A stretch of 64,000 nucleotides of DNA from Nocardioides sp. SR21 (lineage in GTDB: Bacteria; Actinomycetota; Actinomycetes; Propionibacteriales; Nocardioidaceae). The notes below the pieces were generated by a model. That model was not told the DNA's origin and made no database searches. It was given only the letters and a program-made list of their open reading frames with translations. Position 1 is the first letter of the stretch; each line of letters opens with the position of its first letter. The DNA lies in contig NZ_JAKWJR010000006.1 in the NCBI RefSeq assembly GCF_022761125.1, forward strand, positions 310,001 through 374,000, in the 5' to 3' direction. Positions 8,804 to 17,520 of the stretch are shown piece after piece. A program made the position numbers and the translations under genes.

Positions 8804-10371
8804 CACTCGTCGTCCTGCTCCGTCGCCGTGAAGTCGATCGTGTGCCAGCCGGTCGCGCCGTCGGGCACGGGCTCGGCCTCCTCGCTGGTCTGCACCTCGC
8901 CATTCGCGTCGATGGCACGGACGGCCACGCTGTGGTCCCCCGGCTCGAGGTCGACGTACGCGACCCACTGCACCCAGGTGTCGGTGCTCGGCACCTCCGC
9001 GAGGGTCGCGGCCTGCCACTCGCCGTCGTCGACGGAGATCTCGACGCCCTTGATGCCGGTGTGCTGCGACCACGCGACGCCGGCGATCGGCGCGCCACCC
9101 GCAGCGATCTCACCGCCACCGTCGGGCACGTCGATGCGCGACGCGAGCTTCACCGGCCCGAGCTCGGACCAGCCGCGGTCGGTCCAGTACGCCGAGATGT
9201 CGGCGAACCTGGTCACCTTCATCTCGACGACCCACTTGCACGCCGACACGTAGCCGTAGAGGCCGGGCACGATCGTGCGCACCGGGAAGCCGTGGTCGAT
9301 CGGCAGCGGCCGGCCGTTCATCGCGACCGCGAGCATCGCGTCACGGTCGTCGGTCAGCACCGACAGCGGCGTACCGCACGTCCAGCCGTCGTCGGAGGTC
9401 TGCAGCACCGCGTCCGCCCCCGGCTGCACACCGGCCTCGCGGAGCAGGTCGGCGATCCGCACCCCGCTCCACCAGGCGTTGCCGATCAGGTCGCCGCCGA
9501 CCTCGTTCGACACGCAGTTCAAGGTCACCCACGCCTCGGTCAGCGACCGCGCGATCAGCTGCTGGTAGTTGATGACGACCTCGCGGTCGACCATCCCGTG
9601 GATGCGCAGCTCCCAGTCGGTGGGCTCGATCGCGGGCACCGCGAAGGCCGTGTCGATCCGGTAGAAGTCGTCGTTCGGCGTCGCCCACGCCGTCATGCCG
9701 GGCACGTCCACACGCGCGCCCTTGGGCACGTCCGGTGTCGTGACGCCGGGCAGCCGGAGCAGCCGCCGGGTCTCCTCCACGTGCCGGCGACCGCGGCCGA
9801 CCGCGCGGCCGACGACGCCGAGGCCGATGCCGACCGCAGCCATCGTGCCCGCGCGCAGCAGGAACGTGCGGCGGGTGTGGTCGGGGTGCGTGGGATCGGC
9901 GGCGTCGAGCCCGGGCTCGGCCCCCTCCACCGCGAGCTCGTGGCGGCGCAGCGGCTCGGTCAGCAGCGACAGGCAGACCAGCCAGGTCGCGAACCCGGCC
10001 GCCACCGGCAGCAGGTCCAGCGTGGTCGCGCCGCGCTGCGCGAAGACCGCGATCCCGCCGATCACGGCGAGCACGCCGAACACGATCGTCGGCGCCCACC
10101 ACGTCGTCCGCGCCAGCCGCCCGGCCCATGCGAACAGCAGCCCGCACAGCACCAGGATCATCAGCATCAGGAACGGCTTGTCGTTGTGACCCAGGATCTT
10201 GATCGCCCGCTCCACCACCGGCCCGGGCGTCAGCCGGATCACGAGCTCGGCGACGGCGACGTTCGGGGCGTCGCGGATCGTGGTCACCATCGCCAGGCAG
10301 TACGCCGTGGCCAGGCCGGCGAAGCCGGCCACCAGACCGGCGACCGACCACGCGCGTCGGGAGGTGCTCAC
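8803..10371 (-). CDS. Membrane molybdopterin-dependent oxidoreductase (sulfite oxidase family)
   Basis: 522 aa. The N-terminal ~150 residues hold four or five hydrophobic segments; a Tat-like or linker region follows, then the molybdopterin-binding domain with the conserved Cys in [20 protein letters not shown] and a C-terminal Mo-co dimerisation domain (beginning [20 protein letters not shown]). Such actinobacterial proteins resemble SoxC/YedY. The substrate is unknown. The start is GTG 10371, with GAGAAT six bases upstream on the minus strand (leaderless type); an upstream in-frame Met is in the divergent ispF promoter region. It is coupled to the SDR downstream. Confidence 0.87.
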   Translation of the reverse strand: MSTSRRAWSVAGLVAGFAGLATAYCLAMVTTIRDAPNVAVAELVIRLTPGPVVERAIKILGHNDKPFLMLMILVLCGLLFAWAGRLARTTWWAPTIVFGVLAVIGGIAVFAQRGATTLDLLPVAAGFATWLVCLSLLTEPLRRHELAVEGAEPGLDAADPTHPDHTRRTFLLRAGTMAAVGIGLGVVGRAVGRGRRHVEETRRLLRLPGVTTPDVPKGARVDVPGMTAWATPNDDFYRIDTAFAVPAIEPTDWELRIHGMVDREVVINYQQLIARSLTEAWVTLNCVSNEVGGDLIGNAWWSGVRIADLLREAGVQPGADAVLQTSDDGWTCGTPLSVLTDDRDAMLAVAMNGRPLPIDHGFPVRTIVPGLYGYVSACKWVVEMKVTRFADISAYWTDRGWSELGPVKLASRIDVPDGGGEIAAGGAPIAGVAWSQHTGIKGVEISVDDGEWQAATLAEVPSTDTWVQWVAYVDLEPGDHSVAVRAIDANGEVQTSEEAEPVPDGATGWHTIDFTATEQDDE

Positions 10372-10402
10372 GCGGCGATTCTCGCTCAGGCATGATCGGC
10401 GC

Positions 10403-10876
10403 GTGGACAGACTCCCCCGTGTCGGCATCGGTACCGACGTACACCGCCTCGTCGACGGCGTACCCCTGCACCTCGCCGGCCTGTCCTGGCCCGACGAGCC
10501 ACAGGGCCTCGAGGGTCACTCGGACGCCGACGTCGCCGCCCACGCGGCGTGCGACGCGCTGCTCTCCGCGACCGGTCTCGGCGACCTCGGATCGAACTTC
10601 GGTACGTCGGATCCGCAGTGGGCCGGCGCCTCCGGCGCGGCGCTCCTGGGCGAGACCGCCCGCCGGGTGCGGGACGCCGGCTTCGAGATCGGCAACGTCG
10701 CCGTCCAGGTCATCGGCAACCGGCCCCGCCTGGGTCCGCGCCGCGCCGAGGCCGAGGCCACGCTGTCCGCGGCCGCCGGCGCACCGGTGACGGTCTCGGC
10801 CACCACGACGGACGGCCTCGGCCTGACCGGCCGGGGCGAAGGCATCGCCGCCATCGCGACCGCACTGGTCTACTAG
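10403..10876 (+). CDS. ispF: 2-C-methyl-D-erythritol 2,4-cyclodiphosphate synthase
   Basis: MEP (non-mevalonate isoprenoid) pathway enzyme converting CDP-ME 2-phosphate to MEcPP, 157 aa, the family's usual size. Zinc ligands are in GIGTDVHRL (Asp, His) and [20 protein letters not shown] (His). The substrate loops [12 protein letters not shown] and [18 protein letters not shown] are present. I chose GTG 10403; CATGAT lies six bases upstream. In mycobacteria ispF follows ispD in one operon with carD and cysS; here ispF is on the opposite strand to cysS and carD and comes before ispD, separated from it by nirD. Confidence 0.95.
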   Translation: MDRLPRVGIGTDVHRLVDGVPLHLAGLSWPDEPQGLEGHSDADVAAHAACDALLSATGLGDLGSNFGTSDPQWAGASGAALLGETARRVRDAGFEIGNVAVQVIGNRPRLGPRRAEAEATLSAAAGAPVTVSATTTDGLGLTGRGEGIAAIATALVY

Positions 10877-10883
10877 GGCCTGC

Positions 10884-10940
10884 CTGATCTCGATACGCCG
10901 GTCGCGGCCTCCTGCGTCGGCCGCGCGACTACTCGATCCA
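10884..10940. repeat. Dispersed TCGA-type repeat between ispF and nirD
   Basis: Imperfect inverted repeat (GATCTCGATACGCC..GGTCGCGGCC, then GGCCGCGCGACTACTCGATC) in the gap between the convergent ispF and nirD genes. It belongs to the same degenerate family as the elements at 4275 and 31940. It may end transcription from both sides. Confidence 0.45.
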
Positions 10941-10980
10941 GCGCGTGCTCCCGGCCCGGAGCAAGCTCCGCGCCGGCGCC

Positions 10981-11307
10981 CTAGTCCTTGCGCTGACCCA
11001 CCTGGACGACCCCGTCGACGACGCGGACGTCGTACGCCGGCACCGACACGTGGTCGTCGTCGAGGCACTTGCCGCTGCGCAGGTCGAACGCATGCCGGTG
11101 CGCGGGCGAGGCGACGAAGGGCACGCCACCGCGGACCCCGACGATGCCGCGCGCGATGACCGACGCCTTGGCGAACGGATCGTGGTTGCCGAGCGCGTAG
11201 ACCGTGTCGTCCTGCGTGCGGAAGATCGCCAGCGCCTGGCCGTGCACAAGGGCGGTCGCGCCGCGCTCGACCTCGAGCTCGACGACCCGGCACACCGGTT
11301 GCCACAT
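10981..11307 (-). CDS. nirD: Nitrite reductase small subunit NirD-like, Rieske-like domain
   Basis: 108-aa single-domain protein of the NirD / Rieske_2 family, the small subunit of NADH-dependent assimilatory nitrite reductase. The fold is recognisable (VYALGNHDPFAKASVIARGI and SPAHRHAFDLRSGKCLDD). The two Rieske cysteines are replaced (N in GNHDP, S in SPAH) while both histidines remain, as is usual for NirD proteins that carry no cluster. The start is ATG 11307, with TACGTT six bases upstream. No nirB lies beside it in this window, so its partner must be elsewhere. Confidence 0.82.
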   Translation of the reverse strand: MWQPVCRVVELEVERGATALVHGQALAIFRTQDDTVYALGNHDPFAKASVIARGIVGVRGGVPFVASPAHRHAFDLRSGKCLDDDHVSVPAYDVRVVDGVVQVGQRKD

Positions 11308-11375
11308 ACCCGCAACGTAGAGGCGCTGTGTGACGCCCCTGTTTCGCCGGATCACAGCCATGAAAAACTCCGGGC

Positions 11376-12047
11376 GTGCCCGCCGCCGTCGTGATCCTCG
11401 CCGCCGGTGCCGGCGCCCGTGTCGGCGCCGGCTCCAACAAGGTGCTGCTGCCGCTCGGCACGGTGCCGGTGCTGGCGTGGTCGGTGCGCGACGCGATCGC
11501 CCTGGCGGACGTACGCCGGGTGCTGGTGGTGGTCAGGCCGGGCGAGGCCGACGACGTGGCGGCGGCCCTCGCTCCGCACCTGGGCGACGGCGAGGTCGGC
11601 ATCGTCGAGGGGGGCGCGTCCCGGCACGGCTCGGAGTGGAACGCGCTGCAGGCGCTGCGTCCCGAGATCGAGGCCGGCGAGGTCGACGTGGTCGCGATCC
11701 ACGACGGCGCGCGACCGCTCGCCGGGCGGTCGCTGTTCGCCGCCACCATCGCGGCTGCGCGGGAGCGCGGCGGCGCGATCCCGTGCGTGCACCTGACCGG
11801 GTTGCTCGCGCTCGACGGGCGCGAGCTGCCGCCGGAGCTGGACGGGGTGCAGACGCCTCAGGCGTTCCGAGCGGCCGAGCTGCTCACGGCGTACTCCCAC
11901 GCCGACGCCGACGGCTTCGACGGCACCGACACCGCGGCCTGCTGGACGCGCTACACCGACCTCCCGGTCGTGGCGGTGCCGAGCACCCCGCGGAACCTGA
12001 AGATCACGTTCCCCGAGGACCTCGAGCTCGCGCTCAGCCTCTCGTGA
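11376..12047 (+). CDS. ispD: 2-C-methyl-D-erythritol 4-phosphate cytidylyltransferase-like (IspD)
   Basis: 223 aa. Would transfer CMP from CTP to MEP in the isoprenoid pathway. The N-terminal nucleotide-binding loop [20 protein letters not shown] (about 5-24), the HDGARPLAG motif, the QTPQAF motif and the C-terminal [13 protein letters not shown] are all present. The usual central TDT(I/V)K...DR segment is missing: between HDGARP and QTPQAF it reads [20 protein letters not shown]. That segment is instead intact in the opposing paralogue at 12034-12588. The start is GTG 11376, with AAAACT six bases upstream. The gene overlaps the convergent paralogue by 14 bases at the 3' ends. Confidence 0.85.
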   Translation: MPAAVVILAAGAGARVGAGSNKVLLPLGTVPVLAWSVRDAIALADVRRVLVVVRPGEADDVAAALAPHLGDGEVGIVEGGASRHGSEWNALQALRPEIEAGEVDVVAIHDGARPLAGRSLFAATIAAARERGGAIPCVHLTGLLALDGRELPPELDGVQTPQAFRAAELLTAYSHADADGFDGTDTAACWTRYTDLPVVAVPSTPRNLKITFPEDLELALSLS

Positions 12048-12588
12048 GGGCTTCGAGCACGCGCACGTCGTCCTCGGAGCCGACGCGCCGCGCGGCCGCC
12101 GGGGCCTCGACCAGCTCGACCGGGTAGCGGCGGCGCAGCTCGGCCACCAGCGCCACGAAGTCCACGGCCGGCAGCCCCTCGAGCGAGGCGACCACCTCGG
12201 TCGGCAGCACGACCGGGGACGCGACGGCGACCAGCCCGTCGCGGTCGAGGGTCGCGCCGACCAACCCGTCCTCGACGACCTTGACGGTGTCGGTGACCGG
12301 GCGGACGCCGACCACCACGCAGCCCCGCTCGACGGCCCGGGCGACGCACGCGGCGACGAACGCCGGCGGTGTCATCGGGCAGAGCGGGTCGTGCAGCACG
12401 AACGGCTCGCCGGACTCGGCCAGCGCCGACCACGGCACGGTCTCGTCGACCGGCGTCACGCCCGCCTCGCCCAGCGCCCAGGCGGCGCAGGCGACCAGCG
12501 CCTCACCGTGGATCAGGGCGTACGGCAGGGTGCCGCGGCCATCGGTGACCACGGCGCCGAGCGCGGGCGGGACCTCGTCGTACTCCAC
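12034..12588 (-). CDS. Degenerate IspD-like protein lacking the nucleotide-binding loop
   Basis: 184 aa, homologous to IspD from residue ~60 on: [15 protein letters not shown] matches the HDAARxLTPPALV region, [12 protein letters not shown] matches TDTIKxV, and [15 protein letters not shown] matches DRxGLxAVQTPQGF with QTPQ lost. The N-terminal AAGxGxR...K loop that binds CTP is absent. It may be a pseudoenzyme, a regulator, or a partner of the IspD at 11376. It sits directly downstream of carD on the same strand, the place of ispD in mycobacteria. It has its own leaderless-type promoter (TAGGGT six bases before GTG 12588), so it appears to be expressed. Confidence 0.8.
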   Translation of the reverse strand: MEYDEVPPALGAVVTDGRGTLPYALIHGEALVACAAWALGEAGVTPVDETVPWSALAESGEPFVLHDPLCPMTPPAFVAACVARAVERGCVVVGVRPVTDTVKVVEDGLVGATLDRDGLVAVASPVVLPTEVVASLEGLPAVDFVALVAELRRRYPVELVEAPAAARRVGSEDDVRVLEALTRG

Positions 12589-12615
12589 GCTGCGACCCTA
12601 GAGCCCCTCAGACAC

Positions 12616-12650
12616 GACGAGGCCCCCGGGATCATCCCGGGGGCCTCGTC
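12616..12650. terminator. Strong hairpin terminator after carD
   Basis: Perfect 16-bp stem (GACGAGGCCCCCGGGA at 12616-12631, complement at 12635-12650) with a 3-base loop, placed just past the carD stop. It separates carD from the IspD-like gene, so the latter needs its own promoter. Confidence 0.85.
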
Positions 12651-12660
12651 ACAACGTGAT

Positions 12661-13146
12661 TCAGGAAGCGAGCACCTCGTCGAGGAGGGCCTCCGCCTTG
12701 TCCTCGTTGGTGTGCTCGGCCAGAGCCAGCTCGGAGACGAGGATCTGGCGGGCCTTCGCCAGCATCCGCTTCTCGCCGGCCGACAGGCCGCGGTCACGCT
12801 CACGGCGCCACAGGTCGCGGACGACCTCGGCCACCTTCATGACGTCGCCACTGTGCAGCTTCTCGAGGTTCGCCTTGTAACGACGCGACCAGTTGGTCGG
12901 CTCCTCGACGTGCGCGGCACGGAGGACGTCGAACACGCGGTCGAGGCCCTCCTTGTCGACGACGTCACGAACTCCGACCAGATCGAGGTTGCACGCGGGT
13001 ACCCGGACAACCAGGTCCTGCTGGGCGACGATACGGAGTACGAGGTACTGCCTGTCTTCTCCCTTGATGGTCCGCATCTCGATGTCTTCGATGACTGCGG
13101 CTCCGTGATTCGGGTAAACAACCGTTTCGCCGACGGTGAAAGTCAT
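12661..13146 (-). CDS. carD: RNA polymerase-binding transcription factor CarD
   Basis: 161 aa. CarD binds the RNA polymerase beta subunit and stabilises open complexes, notably at rRNA promoters. The N-terminal RNAP-interaction (Tudor-like) domain starts [20 protein letters not shown]; the C-terminal helical DNA-binding part includes [13 protein letters not shown] and [18 protein letters not shown]. The ribosome site AGGAAGGGG precedes ATG 13146, and a good -10 TAGAAT lies at 13179-13174 on the minus strand. A strong terminator follows the gene, so it is monocistronic. Confidence 0.96.
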   Translation of the reverse strand: MTFTVGETVVYPNHGAAVIEDIEMRTIKGEDRQYLVLRIVAQQDLVVRVPACNLDLVGVRDVVDKEGLDRVFDVLRAAHVEEPTNWSRRYKANLEKLHSGDVMKVAEVVRDLWRRERDRGLSAGEKRMLAKARQILVSELALAEHTNEDKAEALLDEVLAS

Positions 13147-13279
13147 ATGTCAGGTACCCCTTCCTAGGTGTTCATTCTAACACGTGTTCGAAGGGGCTCC
13201 AGCAACGTTTCTGCAGGTCAGGGGCCCAATGCGGGCTTGACAGATCGCAAGGTCATGTGTTGGCGGAGCTTCTGCGGGT

Positions 13280-13285
13280 GATACT
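13280..13285 (+). promoter_or_regulatory. -10 element GATACT of the UbiA-type gene
   Basis: GATACT lies seven bases before ATG 13293, placing the transcription start at or next to the A of ATG. This decides the start codon for the prenyltransferase gene. Confidence 0.55.
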
Positions 13286-13292
13286 GCGGGGT

Positions 13293-14075
13293 ATGTCGCC
13301 GACCCTGCGCCAACGCCAGCCTGACACGGCCGACCCGGGTCAGCCGCGCCTCCCCGAGCGGCGCCGGTCCCTCGCGCACACCACCCCGGTGCTGCTCGTG
13401 CGGGCCGCGCACCCCCGTCAGGCGGTGCTCACCGCCACCGGCCTCGCGGTGGCCGCCGCGCTCAGCGGGCGGCCGGGCCGCGAGGTCCTCCTGGTGCTCG
13501 CCACGGTGCTCGCCGGGCAGGCGGTCCTGGGCTGGCACAACGACCTGGTCGACCGGATCCGCGACGCCCGGCGGCTGCCCAGCGGCAAGCCGATCGCCGA
13601 CGGCTACCTCGAGCCCGGAACGGCGTGGTTCGCGCTCACGTGCGCCGTGCTGCTGCTGGTCCCGCTGGCCGTCATGAACGGGATCACGGCCGCGTGCTTC
13701 TACCTCGGCTCCGTCGCGGTGGGGCTGATCGGCAACGTGATGCTGCGGGGCAGCGTGCTCTCGTGGCTGCCCTGGGCGGTGTCGTTCGGGCTGTACCCCG
13801 CGTTCCTGTCGTACGGCGGCTGGGGCGGCCAGACGGTCGGCGTACCGCCGGAGCCCGCGATGGTCGCGCTCGCGGCGGCGCTCGGCGTCGGGGCGCACGT
13901 GCTGTGCGCCTTGCCCGGGCTGGTCGCCGACCACGAGGACGGGCTGCGGCACCTGCCGCTGCGGATCGCGCTCAGGACGGGGGCCACGAAGCTGCTGGTC
14001 CTGGCGCTCACCTGGACCGTCCTGACCGTGGTCGGGATGCTCCTCGTGGGCAACTCCGTCGGCCTCGGCAGGTAG
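13293..14075 (+). CDS. UbiA-family prenyltransferase
   Basis: Integral membrane prenyltransferase of 260 aa with about seven hydrophobic segments. The Mg-diphosphate motif NDxxDxxxD is exact (HNDLVDRIRDARR, about residues 83-95); a second acidic motif is DHEDG. It resembles the SCO3242-type actinobacterial UbiA proteins; the aromatic acceptor is unknown. I chose ATG 13293 because GATACT ends seven bases upstream (leaderless type); in-frame GTG 13257 lies upstream of the likely transcription start. It runs divergently from carD. Confidence 0.85.
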   Translation: MSPTLRQRQPDTADPGQPRLPERRRSLAHTTPVLLVRAAHPRQAVLTATGLAVAAALSGRPGREVLLVLATVLAGQAVLGWHNDLVDRIRDARRLPSGKPIADGYLEPGTAWFALTCAVLLLVPLAVMNGITAACFYLGSVAVGLIGNVMLRGSVLSWLPWAVSFGLYPAFLSYGGWGGQTVGVPPEPAMVALAAALGVGAHVLCALPGLVADHEDGLRHLPLRIALRTGATKLLVLALTWTVLTVVGMLLVGNSVGLGR

Positions 14076-14206
14076 CCCGGCGCGGACCGCTGGTGCTCGA
14101 CGCCGCGAGGTGCGTGCCCGGAGTGCGGGGCACCTGACGAACTTCCGGTGTTGACCACTAGGCTGTGGCCAGCACCAGTCGCAGTCGACCCGTGAAGGCC
14201 ATCACC

Positions 14207-14752
14207 ATGCACCTCCGCCCGCCCGCTGCTCGCCTGCTCGCCGCAGGCGGCGCGCTCGCGCTCGCCACCGTGCTGTCCTCGTGTGGCTTCAACTACGCCA
14301 CCGACCGGGTCTACACCCCTGCTGAGGGCACCAACGACCGTTCCACCGACGTCGACGTCCTCGGCGCCGTGATCGTCTCCGGCCAGGACGGCTCGGGCAC
14401 GTTCATCGCGACGTTCTCGAACAACCTCCAGGACAAGTCGTCGTCGGTCGACTCCCTCGAGGGCGCCGGCGACGACACGCTCGAGGTCGACGAGTTCGAG
14501 CCGATCGAGCTCCAGCCGGGCGACATGGTGAACCTCGCCGACGAGGGCGGCATCGTCGTGCGCGGCGACTTCGGCCCGGGCGACTTCGTCCACGTCCTGC
14601 TCACGTTCGGCGACGGCGAGTCCATCGAGATGGACGTCCCGGCCACCCCGCCGTGCGACGAGTACGTCGGCCTCGACGACTCGGCCGAGGGCTCCAGCGA
14701 GCCCTACGACTGCGAGATCGGCGAGCCGGTCGGCGAGCACGCCGAGCACTGA
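14207..14752 (+). CDS. Lipoprotein of unknown function
   Basis: 182 aa. Lipoprotein signal with lipobox LSSCGF (about residue 24), then a beta-rich domain of about 130 residues and an acidic tail ([21 protein letters not shown]). The layout resembles small actinobacterial copper-chaperone-like (PCuAC-type) lipoproteins, but no clear Met/His copper motif is visible, so I leave the function open. ATG 14207 gives the best signal peptide; GTG 14192 is possible. A promoter-like TTGACC (14151-14156) and TAGGCT (14159-14164) lie upstream. gpmA starts 19 bases after it, so the two are probably co-transcribed. Confidence 0.75.
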   Translation: MHLRPPAARLLAAGGALALATVLSSCGFNYATDRVYTPAEGTNDRSTDVDVLGAVIVSGQDGSGTFIATFSNNLQDKSSSVDSLEGAGDDTLEVDEFEPIELQPGDMVNLADEGGIVVRGDFGPGDFVHVLLTFGDGESIEMDVPATPPCDEYVGLDDSAEGSSEPYDCEIGEPVGEHAEH

Positions 14753-14771
14753 TTCCCCGAGGAGTCCACGC

Positions 14772-15515
14772 ATGACCCACACCCTCGTCCTGCTCCGCCA
14801 CGGCGAGAGCGAGTGGAACGCCAAGAACCTCTTCACGGGGTGGGTCGACGTCCCGCTCAACGACAAGGGCCGCGCCGAGGGCGCGCGCGCCGGTGAGCTG
14901 ATCCGCGAGTCCGGCCTGCTGCCGGACGTCGTGCACACCTCGCTGCTGCGCCGCGCGATCAACACCGCCAACCTCGCGCTCGACGTGGCGGACCGCCACT
15001 GGATCCCGGTGCGCCGCTCCTGGCGCCTCAACGAGCGCCACTACGGCGACCTCCAGGGCAAGAACAAGAAGGAGACGCTCGAGCAGTACGGCGAGGAGCA
15101 GTTCATGCTCTGGCGCCGCTCCTTCGACGTCCCCCCGCCGCCGATATCCGACGACAACGAGTGGTCGCAGGCCGGCCAGCCGCAGTACGCCGACCTCGGC
15201 GACGAGCTGCCCCGCACCGAGTGCCTCAAGGACGTCATCGTGCGGTTCCTGCCGTACTGGGAGTCCTCGATCGTCCCCGACCTGCGCGCCGGCAAGACGG
15301 TGCTCGTCGCCGCCCACGGCAACAGCCTGCGCGCCCTGGTGAAGCACCTCGACGGCATCAGCGACGACGACATCGCCGGCCTCAACATCCCGACCGGCAT
15401 GCCCCTGGTCTACGAGCTCGACGACTCCCTGGCGCCGACCGTCCGCGGCGGCACCTACCTCGACCCCGAGGCCGCTGCTGCCGCTGCCGCTGCGGTCGCC
15501 AACCAGGGCCGCTGA
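14772..15515 (+). CDS. gpmA: 2,3-bisphosphoglycerate-dependent phosphoglycerate mutase
   Basis: Glycolytic mutase interconverting 3- and 2-phosphoglycerate, 247 aa. Catalytic His lies in [12 protein letters not shown] (about residue 10), with [11 protein letters not shown], the [12 protein letters not shown] loop and the second His in [15 protein letters not shown]. The extreme C-terminus carries a run of alanines. A GAGGAG ribosome site precedes ATG 14772. In Mycobacterium gpm1 is immediately upstream of senX3-regX3, as here apart from the inserted phoU. A large hairpin repeat follows the stop. Confidence 0.96.
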   Translation: MTHTLVLLRHGESEWNAKNLFTGWVDVPLNDKGRAEGARAGELIRESGLLPDVVHTSLLRRAINTANLALDVADRHWIPVRRSWRLNERHYGDLQGKNKKETLEQYGEEQFMLWRRSFDVPPPPISDDNEWSQAGQPQYADLGDELPRTECLKDVIVRFLPYWESSIVPDLRAGKTVLVAAHGNSLRALVKHLDGISDDDIAGLNIPTGMPLVYELDDSLAPTVRGGTYLDPEAAAAAAAAVANQGR

Positions 15516-15526
15516 CGTTCTTCTGG

Positions 15527-15590
15527 GGTAGTCCCTGACGTTTCCGGGGTGTGGGAACGATCCCAGACCCCGGAAACGTCAGGGACTACC
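15527..15590. repeat. 24-base-arm inverted repeat, copy 1
   Basis: Perfect 24-base arms (left 15527-15550 beginning GGTAGTCCCTGACGTTTCCG, right 15567-15590) around a 16-base loop that can itself pair (GGGA/TCCC). It fills the gap between the convergent gpmA and phoU genes and would end transcription from both sides. A second copy with two mismatched positions lies at 23493-23555, again just after a stop codon. It is therefore a mobile-like or selected dispersed element rather than a unique terminator. Confidence 0.8.
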
Positions 15591-15597
15591 GCAACAC

Positions 15598-16254
15598 TCA
15601 GGCGCCGACGGTGCGCGGGTTCTCGCCGGTGACGACGAAGACGACGCGGTTGGCGACCGAGACCGCGTGGTCGGCGATCCGCTCGTAGTAGCGGCCGAGC
15701 AGGGCGATGTCGACGGCCGCCTCGACGCCGTGCGCCCAGTCGGAGGAGAGCAGCTCGGCGAAGCTGGTACGCCGCAGCTGGTCCATCTCCTCGTCGGCGT
15801 GGGCCAGGGCGAGGGCGTCGTCGATGTCGCGGTCGGTGATGATCCGGGAGACCCGGCCGACCATGTCCTCGGCGACCTCGGCCATCCGCTCGATGATCGG
15901 GCGCACCGGCTCCGGCACGGCGAGGTTCGGCACCCGGAGCCGGGCGATCTTCGCGACGTGGACCGACAGGTCGCCCATCCGCTCGAGCTCGCTGACCATC
16001 CGCAGCGCGGCGACGACCGTGCGCAGGTCGCTGGCGACCGGCTGCTGCAGCGTGAGCAGCAGGAACGCCGAGTCCTCGACGCGCTCGCGGTCGCGGTCGA
16101 TGTCCTCGTCCGCGGTGATCACCCGCTCGGCGATCGCGGGGTCGCCGGTGAGCAGCGCCTCGGTCGCCAGGCGGACGGCGGTCTCGACGCTCTCGCAGAT
16201 ACCGGCAAGGTCACGGAACATCCGATCGAGCTGATCGTGGAAGGCCTCTCGCAT
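15598..16254 (-). CDS. phoU: Phosphate signalling regulator PhoU
   Basis: 218 aa, two tandem three-helix PhoU domains, each with its conserved metal-binding core (ELERMGDLSVHVAKIA, about 90-105, and YYERIADHAVSVANRVV, about 190-206). PhoU dampens Pho regulon signalling and links the Pst transporter to the sensor kinase. It is divergent from senX3-regX3, which in this group is the phosphate two-component system. TAGGCT seven bases before ATG 16254 suggests a leaderless transcript; a Pho box lies in the shared upstream region. Confidence 0.95.
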   Translation of the reverse strand: MREAFHDQLDRMFRDLAGICESVETAVRLATEALLTGDPAIAERVITADEDIDRDRERVEDSAFLLLTLQQPVASDLRTVVAALRMVSELERMGDLSVHVAKIARLRVPNLAVPEPVRPIIERMAEVAEDMVGRVSRIITDRDIDDALALAHADEEMDQLRRTSFAELLSSDWAHGVEAAVDIALLGRYYERIADHAVSVANRVVFVVTGENPRTVGA

Positions 16255-16293
16255 GACGGGGAGCCTAGGTGGGCCAGATGTACGACCGGGGTG

Positions 16294-16315
16294 AATGAAT
16301 GAACGCGGGGTGAAC
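16294..16315. promoter_or_regulatory. Pho box in the phoU / senX3 divergent region
   Basis: On the minus strand two GTTCA units lie exactly 11 bases apart (GTTCACCCCGC then GTTCATTCATT; TGAAC at 16311-16315 and 16300-16304 on the plus strand). Direct 11-base GTTCA units are the known PhoP/RegX3-type site in actinobacteria. Its location supports autoregulation of senX3-regX3 and control of phoU. Confidence 0.7.
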
Positions 16316-16374
16316 GTTGCGAAGCCCGGCCTCCTCGGGCGAACTCCTGGTGAAATGGCTCGTACGATTCACGT

Positions 16375-17520
16375 GTGGATGCGACGACGCAGGCGTTTCT
16401 CGCCGCGCTCATCGGAGCCGTCGTCGCGGGCGGCGCGGTGCTTGCGTGGCACCTCAGCGACCGCCAGCAGCACCAGACGCCCGTCGCCGAGGAGCCCGTC
16501 GTCCCCGTCGGCGTCGCCGCGGTGCTCTCGGTGCTGCGCAGCAGCGCGGTCGTGGTCGACGACGACGACGTCGTGCTCAAGGCGTCCGCGCCGGCGTACT
16601 CCATGGGCCTGGTGCGCGGTACGGCGCTGCACTCCGCCGAGCTCGCCGACCTCGTCCACCAGGTACGCCGCGACGGGCAGATCCGCGAGACCGAGCTGCT
16701 GATGGCGCGGCCCGGCGTACCCGCCCGGCACGTGACCGCGCGCGTCGCGCCGCTCGGCGCGCGCCTGGTTCTCGCGCTCGTCGAGGACCGCACCCGCGAG
16801 CGCCGCGTCGAGGCGGTCCGCCGCGACTTCGTGGCCAACGTGAGCCACGAGCTGAAGACCCCGGTCGGCGCGATCCGGCTGCTCTCGGAGGCCGTCCACG
16901 ACGCTGCCGGCGACCCGGAGGCCGTGAAGCGCTTCTCGAACCGGATGCTCACCGAGAGCGACCGGCTGTCGCGGCTGGTGCAGCAGGTGATCGAGCTGTC
17001 GCGCCTGCAGGGTGACGAGCCGCTCGAGCAGCCGATGCCGGTCCAGCTCGACGAGGTCATCAAGGTCGCGGTCGACACCAGCGCGATCGACGCCGACTCG
17101 AAGCGGATCTCGATCGTGGTCGGCGGCGCGCCGCACCTGTCGGTGTTCGGCAACGAGGAGCAGGTCACCGCGGCGGTCGCCAACCTGGTTGCGAACGCGG
17201 TGTCATACTCCGAGTGCGACGCCACCGTGCTGGTCTCGACGAAGGCCGACGACGACATGGTGGAGATCTCGGTCGTCGACCAGGGGATCGGGATCCCGGC
17301 CGGCGAGATCGACCGCATCTTCGAGCGGTTCTACCGGGTCGACCCGGCCCGGCACCGATCGACAGGTGGCACAGGGCTCGGCCTGTCCATCGTGAAGCAC
17401 GTGGCGGCCACGCACGGCGGAGAGGTCCGTGTGTGGTCCGTCGAGGGACAGGGATCGACGTTCACCCTGACCCTCCCCCGCTACTTTCCGGCCCGAGGAA
17501 TCCAGGAGGATGGCCGATGA
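16375..17520 (+). CDS. senX3: Sensor histidine kinase SenX3
   Basis: Membrane histidine kinase of the phosphate-responsive SenX3-RegX3 system, 381 aa. One N-terminal membrane segment (about 7-27) is followed by a PAS-like region, the phospho-accepting His in FVANVSHELKTPVGAIRLL (about residue 163) and the ATP-binding domain with NLVANAVSY, DQGIGIP, IFERFYRVD and TGLGLSIVKHVAATHGG. GTG 16375 has TACGAT six bases upstream (leaderless type). It overlaps regX3 by 4 bases (ATGA). Confidence 0.95.
   Translation: MDATTQAFLAALIGAVVAGGAVLAWHLSDRQQHQTPVAEEPVVPVGVAAVLSVLRSSAVVVDDDDVVLKASAPAYSMGLVRGTALHSAELADLVHQVRRDGQIRETELLMARPGVPARHVTARVAPLGARLVLALVEDRTRERRVEAVRRDFVANVSHELKTPVGAIRLLSEAVHDAAGDPEAVKRFSNRMLTESDRLSRLVQQVIELSRLQGDEPLEQPMPVQLDEVIKVAVDTSAIDADSKRISIVVGGAPHLSVFGNEEQVTAAVANLVANAVSYSECDATVLVSTKADDDMVEISVVDQGIGIPAGEIDRIFERFYRVDPARHRSTGGTGLGLSIVKHVAATHGGEVRVWSVEGQGSTFTLTLPRYFPARGIQEDGR

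Noticed and set aside
10877..10980. Possible small RNA between ispF and nirD
   Set aside because: The symmetry is explained by the dispersed repeat element; no promoter or independent terminator could be assigned.
13237..13242. TTGACA as -35 of the UbiA-type gene
   Set aside because: It lies 37 bases before the GATACT -10, far outside the normal 16-18 base spacing.
14114..14133. GTGCCCG..CGGGGCAC hairpin as terminator after the UbiA-type gene
   Set aside because: The stem is short with a bulge and no T-tract; too weak in this base composition.
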